A stretch of 44,145 nt of DNA, from NCBI RefSeq assembly GCF_902497895.1, contig NZ_CABVHQ010000049.1, positions 1 to 44,145 on the forward strand. Direction: 5' to 3'. The notes beneath the pieces were generated by a model, which worked only from the letters and a program-made list of their open reading frames with translations, had not been told where the DNA came from and searched no databases. Below, one piece after another: positions 24,687 through 33,253 of the stretch (position 1 is its first letter; every line of letters begins with the position of its first letter). The DNA is from Pseudomonas fluorescens (GTDB lineage: Bacteria > Pseudomonadota > Gammaproteobacteria > Pseudomonadales > Pseudomonadaceae). The position numbers and the translations under genes were made by a program.

Positions 24687-26138
24687 TCATAGATCCGGCA
24701 ATTGACCCTGACTGGCGTGACGCCCCGCCACACGACCAAAGAACGATCCAGGTCCCAGACTCATACCGCTGGCATAGGTCTTGCCACTCTGCGGAATATG
24801 AGCGCTGCAGGCTCCCGCCGCGTAAAGCCCGGGGATCACCCGGCCATGAGTATTAATGACCTGGGCGTGGCGGTTGGTTTGCAACCCGCCGAGCGTCATG
24901 AACAGGTAGATCGACTTGTTGAACGAGATATCGAAAGCTGCAAATGGCCCCTGATCGAGCGGTTTCAGCCAGTCTGGATGTTTGTGAAATAAACGGTCCT
25001 CACCCGCTTGGGCGTCGCTGTTGTATTGCTCCACCGTGCTCACCAAAGCACCCTTGGGCAAGTTGAGGCCGACCTCCATCTCTTCGACGCTGTCCCAGCC
25101 ATCAATCAATGCGTGCTGTGCCGACGTAATCTCCGGATAGGCAAAGATTTCAGCGTCAAGGATCAGGTAGGCCGTCTGATCCGGCTGCTCCATCACGTAA
25201 GAAGCGGTACGGCCGTGGTACGAGTCCTCGGCGACAAAACGCTCGCCATTGCGGTTCACCAGGATGCCCTTGATGAGCTGCCCCGGCGGGTAAATGGACG
25301 CGGTAGCAATGATCCCTCCCATCGCCAGGGTCGCTGCCCCTGCCCCCAGACCTAGCTCGATACCAGCCCCGTCATTGCTTGGAATACCAAGTGGCATGGC
25401 CGTCTCACTCATCAGCGGCACATTGCGCTGCACCATTTCATGGTTGAGGTTAAAACCACCCGAGGCGATCACTACGCCCTTACGCGCCCGCACACTGACC
25501 TGCCGGCCGTCGTGCCGAGCGATGACACCGACAACCCGCCCATCGTCATCCTGAATCAGCTCGCGCACAGCGCAGTCATTCAAAGCAGGAACACCTTCAT
25601 CCTCGCAGCGTGCAAGAATCGCTTTCATCGCTTCGGCTCCGGCGTTCTCGCCGATACCCGCCACTTTGTGTCCGCGAGGGGCCGGCCGTGCAATCACGTT
25701 ATAGGGCCAAACCTTCTCATTACCGGTACTGAACAGACATTCGGTGGTATTGAGAAACACCGCCTTGCCCTTAAAGCTGGTGCGTTCAAAAGGCACGCCC
25801 AGTGATTCCAGCCAATCGAAATGCTCAACGCTACCGTCGCAGAAATCGCGTACCGCGCGCTTATCCTCGCACTCGGTGGAAGCAGAGAGAAACTTGTACA
25901 TTTCGTCGGCGTCATCTTCATAACCGCAGGCCTGCTGCACCTGCGTACCGCCACCCAGATAAAAAATACCCGAGGATGTCGCACTGGCACCGCCACCACC
26001 GCTGGCGCGCTCCAGCACCAGCACGCCAGCACCTGCCCGTGTGGCCTCCAGTGCCGCGCAGGCACCGGCAATGCCGTAGCCGACGATAACCACATCAGCC
26101 TGGTGATCCCACTGACCCGTATGCTCAGACAGTTTCAT
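24687..26138 (-). CDS. FAD-dependent dehydrogenase, 3-ketosteroid dehydrogenase-like
   Basis: A 483-residue flavoprotein of the FAD_binding_2 superfamily (fumarate reductase/3-ketosteroid dehydrogenase group). The dinucleotide motif is VVIVGYGIAGACAALEA near residues 16-32, followed by the glycine-rich GGGGASATSSG. The C-terminal LGGLQTNRHAQVI and the final GAC.. GMSLGPGSFFGRVAGRHA blocks close the FAD site. Such enzymes put a double bond next to a ring ketone or reduce one. GAAGG lies seven bases before the ATG. It ends operon F, after the MDR reductase, which could act in the opposite direction on a neighbouring double bond. A cyclic ketone as substrate is suggested but not proven. Confidence 0.87.
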   Translation of the reverse strand: MKLSEHTGQWDHQADVVIVGYGIAGACAALEATRAGAGVLVLERASGGGGASATSSGIFYLGGGTQVQQACGYEDDADEMYKFLSASTECEDKRAVRDFCDGSVEHFDWLESLGVPFERTSFKGKAVFLNTTECLFSTGNEKVWPYNVIARPAPRGHKVAGIGENAGAEAMKAILARCEDEGVPALNDCAVRELIQDDDGRVVGVIARHDGRQVSVRARKGVVIASGGFNLNHEMVQRNVPLMSETAMPLGIPSNDGAGIELGLGAGAATLAMGGIIATASIYPPGQLIKGILVNRNGERFVAEDSYHGRTASYVMEQPDQTAYLILDAEIFAYPEITSAQHALIDGWDSVEEMEVGLNLPKGALVSTVEQYNSDAQAGEDRLFHKHPDWLKPLDQGPFAAFDISFNKSIYLFMTLGGLQTNRHAQVINTHGRVIPGLYAAGACSAHIPQSGKTYASGMSLGPGSFFGRVAGRHASQGQLPDL

Positions 26139-26169
26139 ATGGATACCTTCTCAATAGCGTTGAAAACGA

Positions 26170-27177
26170 CTACACGCGCACCAGCAACTTGCCGGTGTTG
26201 CGCCCGTCGAATAGATAGTTAAAGGCATCCAGGCTGTTCTCAAGCCCGTCAACAATCTGCTCACGAAAGCTGATCTGCCCGGACTGCAGCCACTCGCGCA
26301 TCTGCGCTATTCCTTCGGGGAAACGCCCTAGATAATCGCGGATCAGAAAACCCTCGAAGCGAGCGCTGCGGGCAAGTATCTGCCACAGGTTGTAAGGCCC
26401 CGGCACTGGCATTTGGCTGTTGTAGCTGGCAATCGCCCCGCAGAAAACAATGCGGGCACGGTCGTTGATGGTCAGCAGCGCCGCATCCAGCATCTCTCCA
26501 CCGACGTTGTCGAAATAAATGTCTACACCAGCCGGGCAAGCCTCACGAATTGACTCGAGCAGGTTGTCGGTACTGCGGTAATTGATCGCGGCATCAAAGC
26601 CTAACTCGTCGACAATCCAGCGGCACTTGTCGTCGCTGCCGGCAATGCCCACCACCCGGCAGCCCTTTATCCTCGCGATCTGCCCGACGAGCGAGCCGAC
26701 CGCGCCAGCCGCGGCGCTGACCAGCACCGTCTCACCTCTCTGCGGCAGGCCAACTTCGAGCAGCGCAAAATAGGCGGTCAGGCCGACGGCGCCGAAAATG
26801 CTCAAATAGTGCTGTTCTGCATCGCCTGCGACCAGCTCGACTCGGCCCAGAGCAGCGCCATCGGCCAACGAGTAGTCTTCCCAACCATTGAGCCCCAGGG
26901 CCAGGTCACCTGCTTTAAATGACGGATGGCGGCTCTCCACCACTTCACCCAGCGTGGTGCTGCGTACCACCTCACCGAGGGTGATCGGTGGCAGGTAGCT
27001 GAGGCGATCCGACATCCAATCGCGAATGGCTGGATCAATCGACAGATAGCGATTGCGCAACAGCACCTGCCCTTCAGCCAGCAACGGCAAAGGCTGCAGC
27101 TCAAGCGGGACATCCTGCTGGGTCGCCATTCCACAGGGGCGGCTGCGCAAGATCAGGCGGCGGTTCATGGTGCTCAT
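26170..27177 (-). CDS. Zinc-free MDR oxidoreductase (PTGR/curcumin reductase-like)
   Basis: A 335-residue medium-chain dehydrogenase/reductase without zinc ligands, in the NADPH-dependent alkenal/one oxidoreductase group (prostaglandin reductase, curcumin reductase). The nucleotide motif is SAAAGAVGSLVGQ near residue 140, and YFDNVGGEMLDAALL is typical. It would reduce an activated C=C bond. It is closely similar to the MDR protein encoded at 29632-30705, with long shared stretches around IARIKGCRVVGIAG and ELGFDAAINY. It lies between the Rieske-SnoaL fusion and the KstD-like flavoprotein in operon F. Confidence 0.9.
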   Translation of the reverse strand: MSTMNRRLILRSRPCGMATQQDVPLELQPLPLLAEGQVLLRNRYLSIDPAIRDWMSDRLSYLPPITLGEVVRSTTLGEVVESRHPSFKAGDLALGLNGWEDYSLADGAALGRVELVAGDAEQHYLSIFGAVGLTAYFALLEVGLPQRGETVLVSAAAGAVGSLVGQIARIKGCRVVGIAGSDDKCRWIVDELGFDAAINYRSTDNLLESIREACPAGVDIYFDNVGGEMLDAALLTINDRARIVFCGAIASYNSQMPVPGPYNLWQILARSARFEGFLIRDYLGRFPEGIAQMREWLQSGQISFREQIVDGLENSLDAFNYLFDGRNTGKLLVRV

Positions 27178-27190
27178 GGAGTTTCCCTGT

Positions 27191-28777
27191 TCAAGACAGC
27201 AGACCGATATCGCCCTGATTGTGCAGGGTCAGCAGTTCGCGGCGGATGATCCGCCAGCCCGCCGGACGTTTTTCCAGCTGATCGCGGTATTCGCCCCAGA
27301 GGGTCTGCAGCTCGCCCGCGTGCTCACCGATGCCCACATGGATGGCCTGCAAATAGCTGCGCGCCGTGGCCTGCTGGCCACTGATTTTGACCCGAACATT
27401 ACTGAGCATGTGCTGGGTGGTGGCGCAGCGCGCAAGGACCGTCTCAATCATCGTGGCAATCGCCTGCGCGCCCTGAAATTCGCCAATACCGGGATAGAGT
27501 GCCCGCGAGTCTGGCTCGAATACCTGCTCGAGCAGTGCCAGGTTGCGGTGGTCAATGGCGCAGGCGTACTGCTGCAGCAAGGCTTCGATTTCGGCTTCGT
27601 CGCTGGCGATAACCTCTGGCACCGGAGCCTGATTCAGGTAATGGTCAATCCAGCGGTGGAACTCCTGGTTACCCACCTCGTTGCGGCCAAAGGTGACGTG
27701 TTTGAAAGCACCGCTGGCCAACCCCTTCTGAATCTTCAGACCCAGACTGTAGTCTTCGGTATCGACCACCTCCTTGAGCCAGTCCATCATGGTCTCGTTA
27801 CTCTCCCGCTGTTCATCGCTCTGCGGCGCCTGACGTTTGATAAAGTGCAATACGGTGCGGTTCTCACCGACCGTTGGCCCCGGAATCAGCTGGGCGATCT
27901 GGGTAATTTCCGGAGCGACGAAGATCGACACATTGGGGAACAGGGTGCGCACGTAGTCATACCCATTGTTCTCGTGCAGGTGCAGTTGTTCAGGATTCAG
28001 GTCGCCCAGCTTGGCCTGCATGTCCTTTTGCGGGAAACCGATCAGTTGGTGCGGGCCGTAGAAGTGATAGGCCGCCATGTTGGAAAAGGTACGCTGATGG
28101 ATGGTCTGCGCATGGGCTGCGGCAAAGTGGTAACCCTCCAGATAGCCGTCGTACGCAACCTTCCAGTTAGCCCCGAAAATTTCGCGATTGCCGCAGTAAT
28201 GCCAGTCGGCAAAGCCCAGCTGCTCAAGATCCTCGATCATACCGCCGAGAAAACCCGCAAAGTCGACCTCAAGCCCTGGGGTAAGCACCACGAAGATCAA
28301 CCCGGCACGCTCGTACACCGGCAGTTGGATCAAGCCCATGCTGCTCTTGTCGACGTCGCCGTAAGTGTCCTGGGCGGCGATGCGCAACAGGCTGCCGTCA
28401 TTACCATAAACCCAGGCGTGATAGGGGCAGGCGAACTTGTCGCACTTACCGCTGCCCTCGGCGATCTTCATGGCGCGATGAGCACAGACATTGAGCATCG
28501 CCCGCACACTGCCGTCCTTCAAACGGGTCAGCAACAGCGGTACACCCAACAAATCCAGCGCTTTGTACTGCCCCGGCAGGGCAATTTCACCCGATACGGC
28601 GGCCAGGATCGGCAGGCGCTTGAAAATCAGTTCCATCTCCCGCTCCCACTGCTGCGGGTCGGTGTAAGAAGCCGCCGACACACGATGTATGTCTTCGGCC
28701 TCGTCGGTACTACGGGCCTGGACATGATTGAGCAAGCGGGCTGCAATACGGTTATGGATTTCTTTTTGTTGGTCCAT
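27191..28777 (-). CDS. Rieske oxygenase fused to a SnoaL-like domain (third of three)
   Basis: A 528-residue fusion. The N-terminal Rieske centre has C98 and H100 in NVCAHRA and C117 and H120 in CPYHAW. The iron-site histidines are H217 and H222 in EGYHFAAAH, and a carboxylate near VDTEDYSL could be the third ligand. From about residue 388 to the end the sequence becomes a SnoaL/NTF2-like domain, running from EAEIEALLQQYACAIDHRNL to WRIIRRELLTLHNQ. This fold is that of oxygenase beta subunits, so alpha and beta appear joined in one chain. The start at 28777 is set by GGGAG eight bases upstream. It opens operon F, with a candidate operator 55 bases before the start. Confidence 0.9.
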   Translation of the reverse strand: MDQQKEIHNRIAARLLNHVQARSTDEAEDIHRVSAASYTDPQQWEREMELIFKRLPILAAVSGEIALPGQYKALDLLGVPLLLTRLKDGSVRAMLNVCAHRAMKIAEGSGKCDKFACPYHAWVYGNDGSLLRIAAQDTYGDVDKSSMGLIQLPVYERAGLIFVVLTPGLEVDFAGFLGGMIEDLEQLGFADWHYCGNREIFGANWKVAYDGYLEGYHFAAAHAQTIHQRTFSNMAAYHFYGPHQLIGFPQKDMQAKLGDLNPEQLHLHENNGYDYVRTLFPNVSIFVAPEITQIAQLIPGPTVGENRTVLHFIKRQAPQSDEQRESNETMMDWLKEVVDTEDYSLGLKIQKGLASGAFKHVTFGRNEVGNQEFHRWIDHYLNQAPVPEVIASDEAEIEALLQQYACAIDHRNLALLEQVFEPDSRALYPGIGEFQGAQAIATMIETVLARCATTQHMLSNVRVKISGQQATARSYLQAIHVGIGEHAGELQTLWGEYRDQLEKRPAGWRIIRRELLTLHNQGDIGLLS

Positions 28778-28831
28778 GTTTTTTCTCCCTGAGGCCGGAG
28801 AAGGCGCAGCAAACCGGCCAGGCTTCAATAT

Positions 28832-28849
28832 AAACAGATTTGAATGTTT
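28832..28849. promoter_or_regulatory. Candidate TetR operator, AAAC-N10-GTTT (operon F)
   Basis: AAAC at 28832-28835, ten bases, GTTT at 28846-28849 and further T residues. On the minus strand TATATT follows the site and could be the -10 for the Rieske-SnoaL gene. It lies between the end of operon G and the start of operon F. Confidence 0.55.
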
Positions 28850-28859
28850 TTACCTAGCG

Positions 28860-29627
28860 TCAAAAAACACTCATCCCGCCGTCGATGGTATAGAGCGAAC
28901 TGGTGACATAGGAGGCCTCATCGGAAAACAGGAAGTTGATCAACGCCGCCACTTCTTCCGGCTCGCCATAGCGCCCGAGCGGGGTCGCGTCAGTATTGGC
29001 CGAGTGCACGGTAGCGGCCTGACCCGAGTCGCTCTCGATGCGTCGCATCATCTCGGTGTTGATCGTTCCGGGCAGCACCGCATTGACGCGAACGCCCGCC
29101 GTGGCTGCCTCGGCTGCAGCCGTGCGGGTCAAGCCTATGACCGCATGCTTGGACATGATGTACGGCGAAAGTGTAGGTCCCGAGGAGATCCCGGCCAGCG
29201 AAGACATGTTGACGATTGAGCCCTTACCTTGGCGTTTCATCACCGGCAGCACGTATTTGAGCCCCATGAACACGCCGCGCACATTCACCGCATAGACCTT
29301 GTCAAACATCTCCACCGACTGATCTTCGATCAGTGCTGGCGAACCCTCTATGCCGGCATTATTGCCGAAGTAATCGATACGGCCGAAACGCGCTACAGCT
29401 TGTTCGACGTAATTGCGCACATCGGCTTCCTGAGAAACATCGGCTGTCACCAGCAACGAATCACTCGCTGTCAGCCCCAGATCCTGTGCCAGGCGTCGCA
29501 GTGCAGCGTGGTCGCGATCAACCAGTACCACGCGACAGCCACGCGCATTCAGGCGTTTGGCCAAAGCCGCTCCAATGCCGCCTGCGGCGCCGGTAATAAC
29601 GGCAACCGGGATAACTTGAATATTCAT
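28860..29627 (-). CDS. SDR family oxidoreductase
   Basis: A 255-residue classical short-chain dehydrogenase. TGAAGGIG lies near residue 12, NNAGIEG is the NNAG block, and the triad is S in NMSSLAG with Y and K in PYIMSK. The C-terminus ends in SSLYTIDGGMSVF. GAGGAG about seven bases before the ATG at 29627 defines the start. It is the last gene of operon G and lies four bases after the MDR gene. A role in oxidising a hydroxyl or diol on the ring is inferred from the general context only. Confidence 0.9.
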   Translation of the reverse strand: MNIQVIPVAVITGAAGGIGAALAKRLNARGCRVVLVDRDHAALRRLAQDLGLTASDSLLVTADVSQEADVRNYVEQAVARFGRIDYFGNNAGIEGSPALIEDQSVEMFDKVYAVNVRGVFMGLKYVLPVMKRQGKGSIVNMSSLAGISSGPTLSPYIMSKHAVIGLTRTAAAEAATAGVRVNAVLPGTINTEMMRRIESDSGQAATVHSANTDATPLGRYGEPEEVAALINFLFSDEASYVTSSLYTIDGGMSVF

Positions 29628-29631
29628 CAGT

Positions 29632-30705
29632 TCACTCCTCGGCTTCGAGACATAAATCGCTGAATAGGGGGGCAGGGTTGCGTTCATCACGTAACCTGAC
29701 CATCAGCTTCCCCTTGTTCTCACCGGTAAATAACCGGGAAAACGCTTCGACGGTATGTTCAAGACCTTCGACTATGTCTTCGGCAAACGTTAGCTGACCA
29801 TCGCGCAGCCAGGCACTGATCTGCTCCAGCGCCTGGGGAAACTGGTCAAGGAAGTCGATCGACAGGAAGCCGCGCACCGTGGCGCTCTTGGCAAGGATCT
29901 GCCAATAATTGTAAGGACCAGGTATCGCTGTCTCGGTGTTGTAGTTGGCAATGGCCCCACAGAAGATCACCCGAGCGAACTTGTTCAGATTGAGTAGCGT
30001 CGCATCGAGGATCTCGCCTCCTACGTTATCAAAGAAGATGTCAACGCCTTGAGGGCAAGTCTTGCCGATTGCAGCACTGAGATCGCCGCAGGTTTTGTAA
30101 TTGATTGCGGCGTCAAAACCGAGTTCCTCGACGATCCAGCGGCACTTCTCGTCAGTACCGGCCATGCCGACCACCCGACAGCCCTTGATCCTGGCGATCT
30201 GCCCGGCCAACGAACCGCAGGCACCGGCAGCGGCACTGATCAACGCAGTTTCACCGGGTTGCGGCTTACCGATTTCCAGCACGCCAAAATAAGGTGTCAG
30301 GCCCACAGCGCTGAAAATACTCACGTGATAGTTCAGTGGAAAGCCATTATCGGTGCTGACCTTATAAATCTGCTCTGCCCCCACCACGCTGAAATCTTCC
30401 CAGGCATTGCAGGCAATCCCCACCACATGATCGCCCACCCGAAAATCCGGGTGGCGACTCTCGATGATCCGCCCCAAGGTCGAGCCACGAATGGCCTCGC
30501 CCAGAGCAATCGGAACAAAGTAGTTGGCCTTCTCGCTCATCCAGCCACGAATGGCCGGGTCCATTGACAGGTAGAGGTTCTCTATAAGCACCTGGCCCTG
30601 CGCAGGGCAGCGGACGGGCACTTCGCGTTGGTGAATATGGTCAGAGGTCGGAATGCCCGACGGTCGAGCATGCAGGTACAGCTGGCGATTGCGCAATGTG
30701 TTCAC
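29632..30705 (-). CDS. Zinc-free MDR oxidoreductase, second paralogue
   Basis: A 357-residue medium-chain reductase of the same PTGR/curcumin-reductase group as the protein at 26170-27177. SAAAGACGSLAGQ is the nucleotide motif, and FFDNVGGEILDATLL and GPYNYWQILAKSA match its paralogue closely. The start is a GTG at 30705 with AAAGGA six bases before it; the ATG-started frame to 30798 lacks such a site and would overlap the deleted SDR gene. It carries about 20 extra residues compared with the paralogue, mostly at the C-terminus (DERNPAPLFSDL). It probably reduces an activated double bond. Confidence 0.88.
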   Translation of the reverse strand: MNTLRNRQLYLHARPSGIPTSDHIHQREVPVRCPAQGQVLIENLYLSMDPAIRGWMSEKANYFVPIALGEAIRGSTLGRIIESRHPDFRVGDHVVGIACNAWEDFSVVGAEQIYKVSTDNGFPLNYHVSIFSAVGLTPYFGVLEIGKPQPGETALISAAAGACGSLAGQIARIKGCRVVGMAGTDEKCRWIVEELGFDAAINYKTCGDLSAAIGKTCPQGVDIFFDNVGGEILDATLLNLNKFARVIFCGAIANYNTETAIPGPYNYWQILAKSATVRGFLSIDFLDQFPQALEQISAWLRDGQLTFAEDIVEGLEHTVEAFSRLFTGENKGKLMVRLRDERNPAPLFSDLCLEAEE

Positions 30706-30754
30706 AGCGAATCCTTTTTTATTATCGTGGCGCAAGCGCCCATTAAGAGCAGAC

Positions 30755-30988
30755 CTATTGGGCGGTCCAGCCGCCGTCAACGGTGACCAGGCTGCCATGC
30801 ATAAACGACCGCCCTGAACGCTGCCCGGCCCCTTCAGCCTCGATCAGCGCTAAGCTACGCTGGCCCTGCTCGGCACTAATATCCGCGAGCATCACGCAAG
30901 CCCCTGCGCGAGCGAAAGCCTGCGCTGTGGCTTCGCCGATGCCTGACGCGGCACCTGTTACCAGCACCACTTTGTCTTTGAACTGCAT
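30755..30988 (-). pseudogene. SDR remnant with internal deletion
   Basis: A 77-residue frame that starts as a normal SDR, with DKVVLVTGAASGIGEATAQ, and runs to about residue 50. It then jumps directly to the C-terminal end of an SDR, SFMHGSLVTVDGGWTAQ. The middle of roughly 170 residues, with NNAG and the Ser-Tyr-Lys active site, is missing. The frame is kept across the joint near 30815-30840, so this looks like an in-frame internal deletion rather than a frameshift. It cannot be a working dehydrogenase. It lies 11 bases after the GST gene in operon G. Confidence 0.8.
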
Positions 30989-30999
30989 GATCCGCTTCC

Positions 31000-31614
31000 T
31001 TAGCTTTTTGCGCTTACACGCGACTCCATGGCAGCTTGCCAGCGAGCTAAATTGGCACAACGTCCCGCATCGAGTGACTGCCCAACCTGCGCACCAAACT
31101 CCAGGAAGCAGAACAGCAACAGGTCGACAACCGTCAGGCGTTCACCACAGATAAAGGCTTGAGCACCCAACTGAGCGTCCAGCCACGACAACCCTTCCTG
31201 AGTGGCCAGTTTGAATTCCTCCGCAGACGCGGGGTAACAGCGCACGCGTTGGCCGAACAATGCCAAACCTTCGGCCCCCCGAAACCCTGCGGTCATAGGC
31301 TGCACCACGGCCTGGTCGACACGCCGCCACCACATTCGCGTCTGCGCACGCAGCTCGAATGTGGTACCAATCAGAGCGGGCTGAGGGAAGCACTCCTCCA
31401 GGTACTCGCAGATTGCGGTGGTCTCGGACAGCACATGACCAGCGTCTATCTCCAGGGCGGGCGTGGTGCCGGTGGGGTTGAGCGCGAGGAAAGCCTCCTG
31501 TCGGTTATCACCGGCAATGATGTCAATATTCACTAACGGCAGTTGCAACCCCTTTTCCGCCGCGAACATCCGCACCAGCCGCGGGTTGGGCCCGATCGAA
31601 CTATAGAGTTTCAT
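31000..31614 (-). CDS. Glutathione S-transferase family protein
   Basis: A 204-residue GST. The N-terminal thioredoxin-like domain begins MKLYSSIGPNPRLVRMF and has the cis-proline and glutathione-binding region NPTGTTPALE followed by LSETTAICEYLEE. The C-terminal helical domain carries GERLTVVDLLLF, the usual N-capping box. A serine near residue 6 is the likely catalytic residue. In degradation clusters such proteins conjugate or isomerise reactive intermediates, or open ethers and epoxides. Which applies here is unknown. The gene is within operon G between an SDR and an SDR remnant. Confidence 0.9.
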   Translation of the reverse strand: MKLYSSIGPNPRLVRMFAAEKGLQLPLVNIDIIAGDNRQEAFLALNPTGTTPALEIDAGHVLSETTAICEYLEECFPQPALIGTTFELRAQTRMWWRRVDQAVVQPMTAGFRGAEGLALFGQRVRCYPASAEEFKLATQEGLSWLDAQLGAQAFICGERLTVVDLLLFCFLEFGAQVGQSLDAGRCANLARWQAAMESRVSAKS

Positions 31615-31639
31615 CTCGTCGACTCCCTCGCTGACTCAC

Positions 31640-32398
31640 TCAGAACTGCACGCGTTTGGTGTAGCCACCATCAATGATCAGGTTGCTGCCAGTGATGTAG
31701 GACGCCATGGGGCTGGACAAAAAGACCATTGAACGCGCGATGTCCTCTACCCTGCCGAAACGGCCCAGAGGCATTTCCGCCAGGGTTTTGTCGTACAGCT
31801 CAGGCATGGCTTCTTTGATTGCAGTCCAGTTGCCACCCGGATACTCGACCGGGCCAGGGCAGATCATATTGACCCGAATGTTCTTCGCCGCCCACAGCTG
31901 CGATAGCTGCTTACCATAGGTAATGATCGCCGCTTTAATGGCATTGAAAGCCTGCGGGTAGATGAAAGTTTCCACTGCAGCGGTGCTCGACATCAAGATC
32001 ACCGAACCTGCCTGGCTGGCTGTCAGAGCCTCCTCCAGTGCCTGACAACCGGTCACCGCCCCCATCATGTCCAGGCGAAAGCTCATTTCCCAATCCATTG
32101 TGCCTTGGGCACCCGAAGAACTCGCGTTGTGGATGAAGATGTCGCAACCACCCAGACGCTCTACCGCCGATTTCAACCAAGCCTCGTAAGCCGCGCCATC
32201 GTTCATGTCAAAGGCGTCTGCGTAGACCCTGCCGCCGTAGGTCTCGAGCATCTTGACTGTGTCAGCGACACGCCCGGCATCACGGGAGAAGAATGCGATG
32301 TCGCAACCTTCCTGGGCATAAAGCTCCAGAGCGGCGCGGCCGATACCGCGGCTGCCGCCATTGATGATGACTTTTTTACCGCGCAGTCCGAGTTCCAT
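31640..32398 (-). CDS. SDR family protein with Phe at the catalytic Tyr position
   Basis: A 252-residue SDR-fold protein. The cofactor motif GGSRGIG is normal, but NNAG is changed to HNAS. In the active-site segment MSSTAAVETFIYPQAFNAIK, serine 138 and lysine 155 are present with F151 exactly where the catalytic tyrosine belongs. The codon is TTC, so the change is clear in the DNA. A normal oxidoreductase mechanism is therefore doubtful. It may use Y147, act as a dehydratase or epimerase, or be a binding protein. Its C-terminus (GSNLIIDGGYTKRVQF) is intact and the gene is not otherwise damaged. Confidence 0.87.
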   Translation of the reverse strand: MELGLRGKKVIINGGSRGIGRAALELYAQEGCDIAFFSRDAGRVADTVKMLETYGGRVYADAFDMNDGAAYEAWLKSAVERLGGCDIFIHNASSSGAQGTMDWEMSFRLDMMGAVTGCQALEEALTASQAGSVILMSSTAAVETFIYPQAFNAIKAAIITYGKQLSQLWAAKNIRVNMICPGPVEYPGGNWTAIKEAMPELYDKTLAEMPLGRFGRVEDIARSMVFLSSPMASYITGSNLIIDGGYTKRVQF

Positions 32399-32461
32399 AA
32401 TCTTCTATTCCTCATCTTCATAAGTCGAATCGGAGCACGCTCAGCGACGCCCCGCGGTTCT

Positions 32462-33244
32462 TTAGTTAGCTGGTTGATCGAGGCGCGCGGCCCAGTGCAG
32501 GCCGCGGCGCAGCAATTGGTAAAAAGTTGGATGCTCCCAGGCGCAGCGATCGACCTGCGGCCAGAAGTCCATCAACGGACGCAAGTCGTAATGCCCACGG
32601 CAGTGCCCCAATGTCAGGTAGAGCACAGCGCCTTCGCCATGACGGCGCAGGTAGAGCACCGGGTGCCGTTCGGCTAGCCACTGGTCACGCACGAAACCGG
32701 GCGTCTCTCCCTCGAAGCGGGTTTCCAGGAGCACTTCGACATCGGCCGTCATGTCCATCAGGTATTGCTCGTCGTTCACCTCGAACGGCTCGATACCCTG
32801 CACCAGCGGATGCTCGGGCTTGGCCACTTCGACCCGAAATGGCGCGATGGGCGGATGCGCGGCAAACTGCGAACCCAAGGTCTGCATGAAGTGCGGCGCC
32901 CAGTTCGGGGTATCCACCTGACCGTTATCGAGGAAACGCAGGATCGAGTTGCTGCCGTGCAGCGCATACCAGCGCCCGCCCTGCTCCAGCCAGGAACGCA
33001 AAGCAACTTGCTGCTCGAGGCTGGGAATAACTTCGCAGGTATAGGTCACCAGGCAATCTGCGGCACAGATAGCCTCCAGGTTCGAGTAATCCTCAAATAC
33101 CCGCACGCGAATACGCTGATTCTCGGCCAGCAGCTTGAGCAGCTCCAAGCGAGCGAAGTCGATGTCGTGGTACTTACCAGCAGCTATTAAAATACAATCA
33201 ATTCTTCCTGTTTGTTTGCTCGCCAGTGCGTCTATTTGATCCAT
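32462..33244 (-). CDS. ThuA-like domain protein
   Basis: A 260-residue protein of the ThuA/trehalose-utilisation fold (class I glutamine amidotransferase-like superfamily). Recognisable parts are AAGKYHDIDFARLELLKLL at the start, LRSWLEQGGRWYALHGSN in the centre, HPLVQGIEPFEVNDEQY, and YLTLGHCRGHYDLRPL near the end. No signal peptide is visible. ThuA-like proteins include sugar-modifying enzymes and many of unknown role, and they are recurrent members of steroid and terpenoid degradation clusters. No function is assigned. GAGGA lies close to the start. The gene sits between two SDR genes in operon G. Confidence 0.8.
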   Translation of the reverse strand: MDQIDALASKQTGRIDCILIAAGKYHDIDFARLELLKLLAENQRIRVRVFEDYSNLEAICAADCLVTYTCEVIPSLEQQVALRSWLEQGGRWYALHGSNSILRFLDNGQVDTPNWAPHFMQTLGSQFAAHPPIAPFRVEVAKPEHPLVQGIEPFEVNDEQYLMDMTADVEVLLETRFEGETPGFVRDQWLAERHPVLYLRRHGEGAVLYLTLGHCRGHYDLRPLMDFWPQVDRCAWEHPTFYQLLRRGLHWAARLDQPAN

Positions 33245-33253
33245 GAGTCATCC

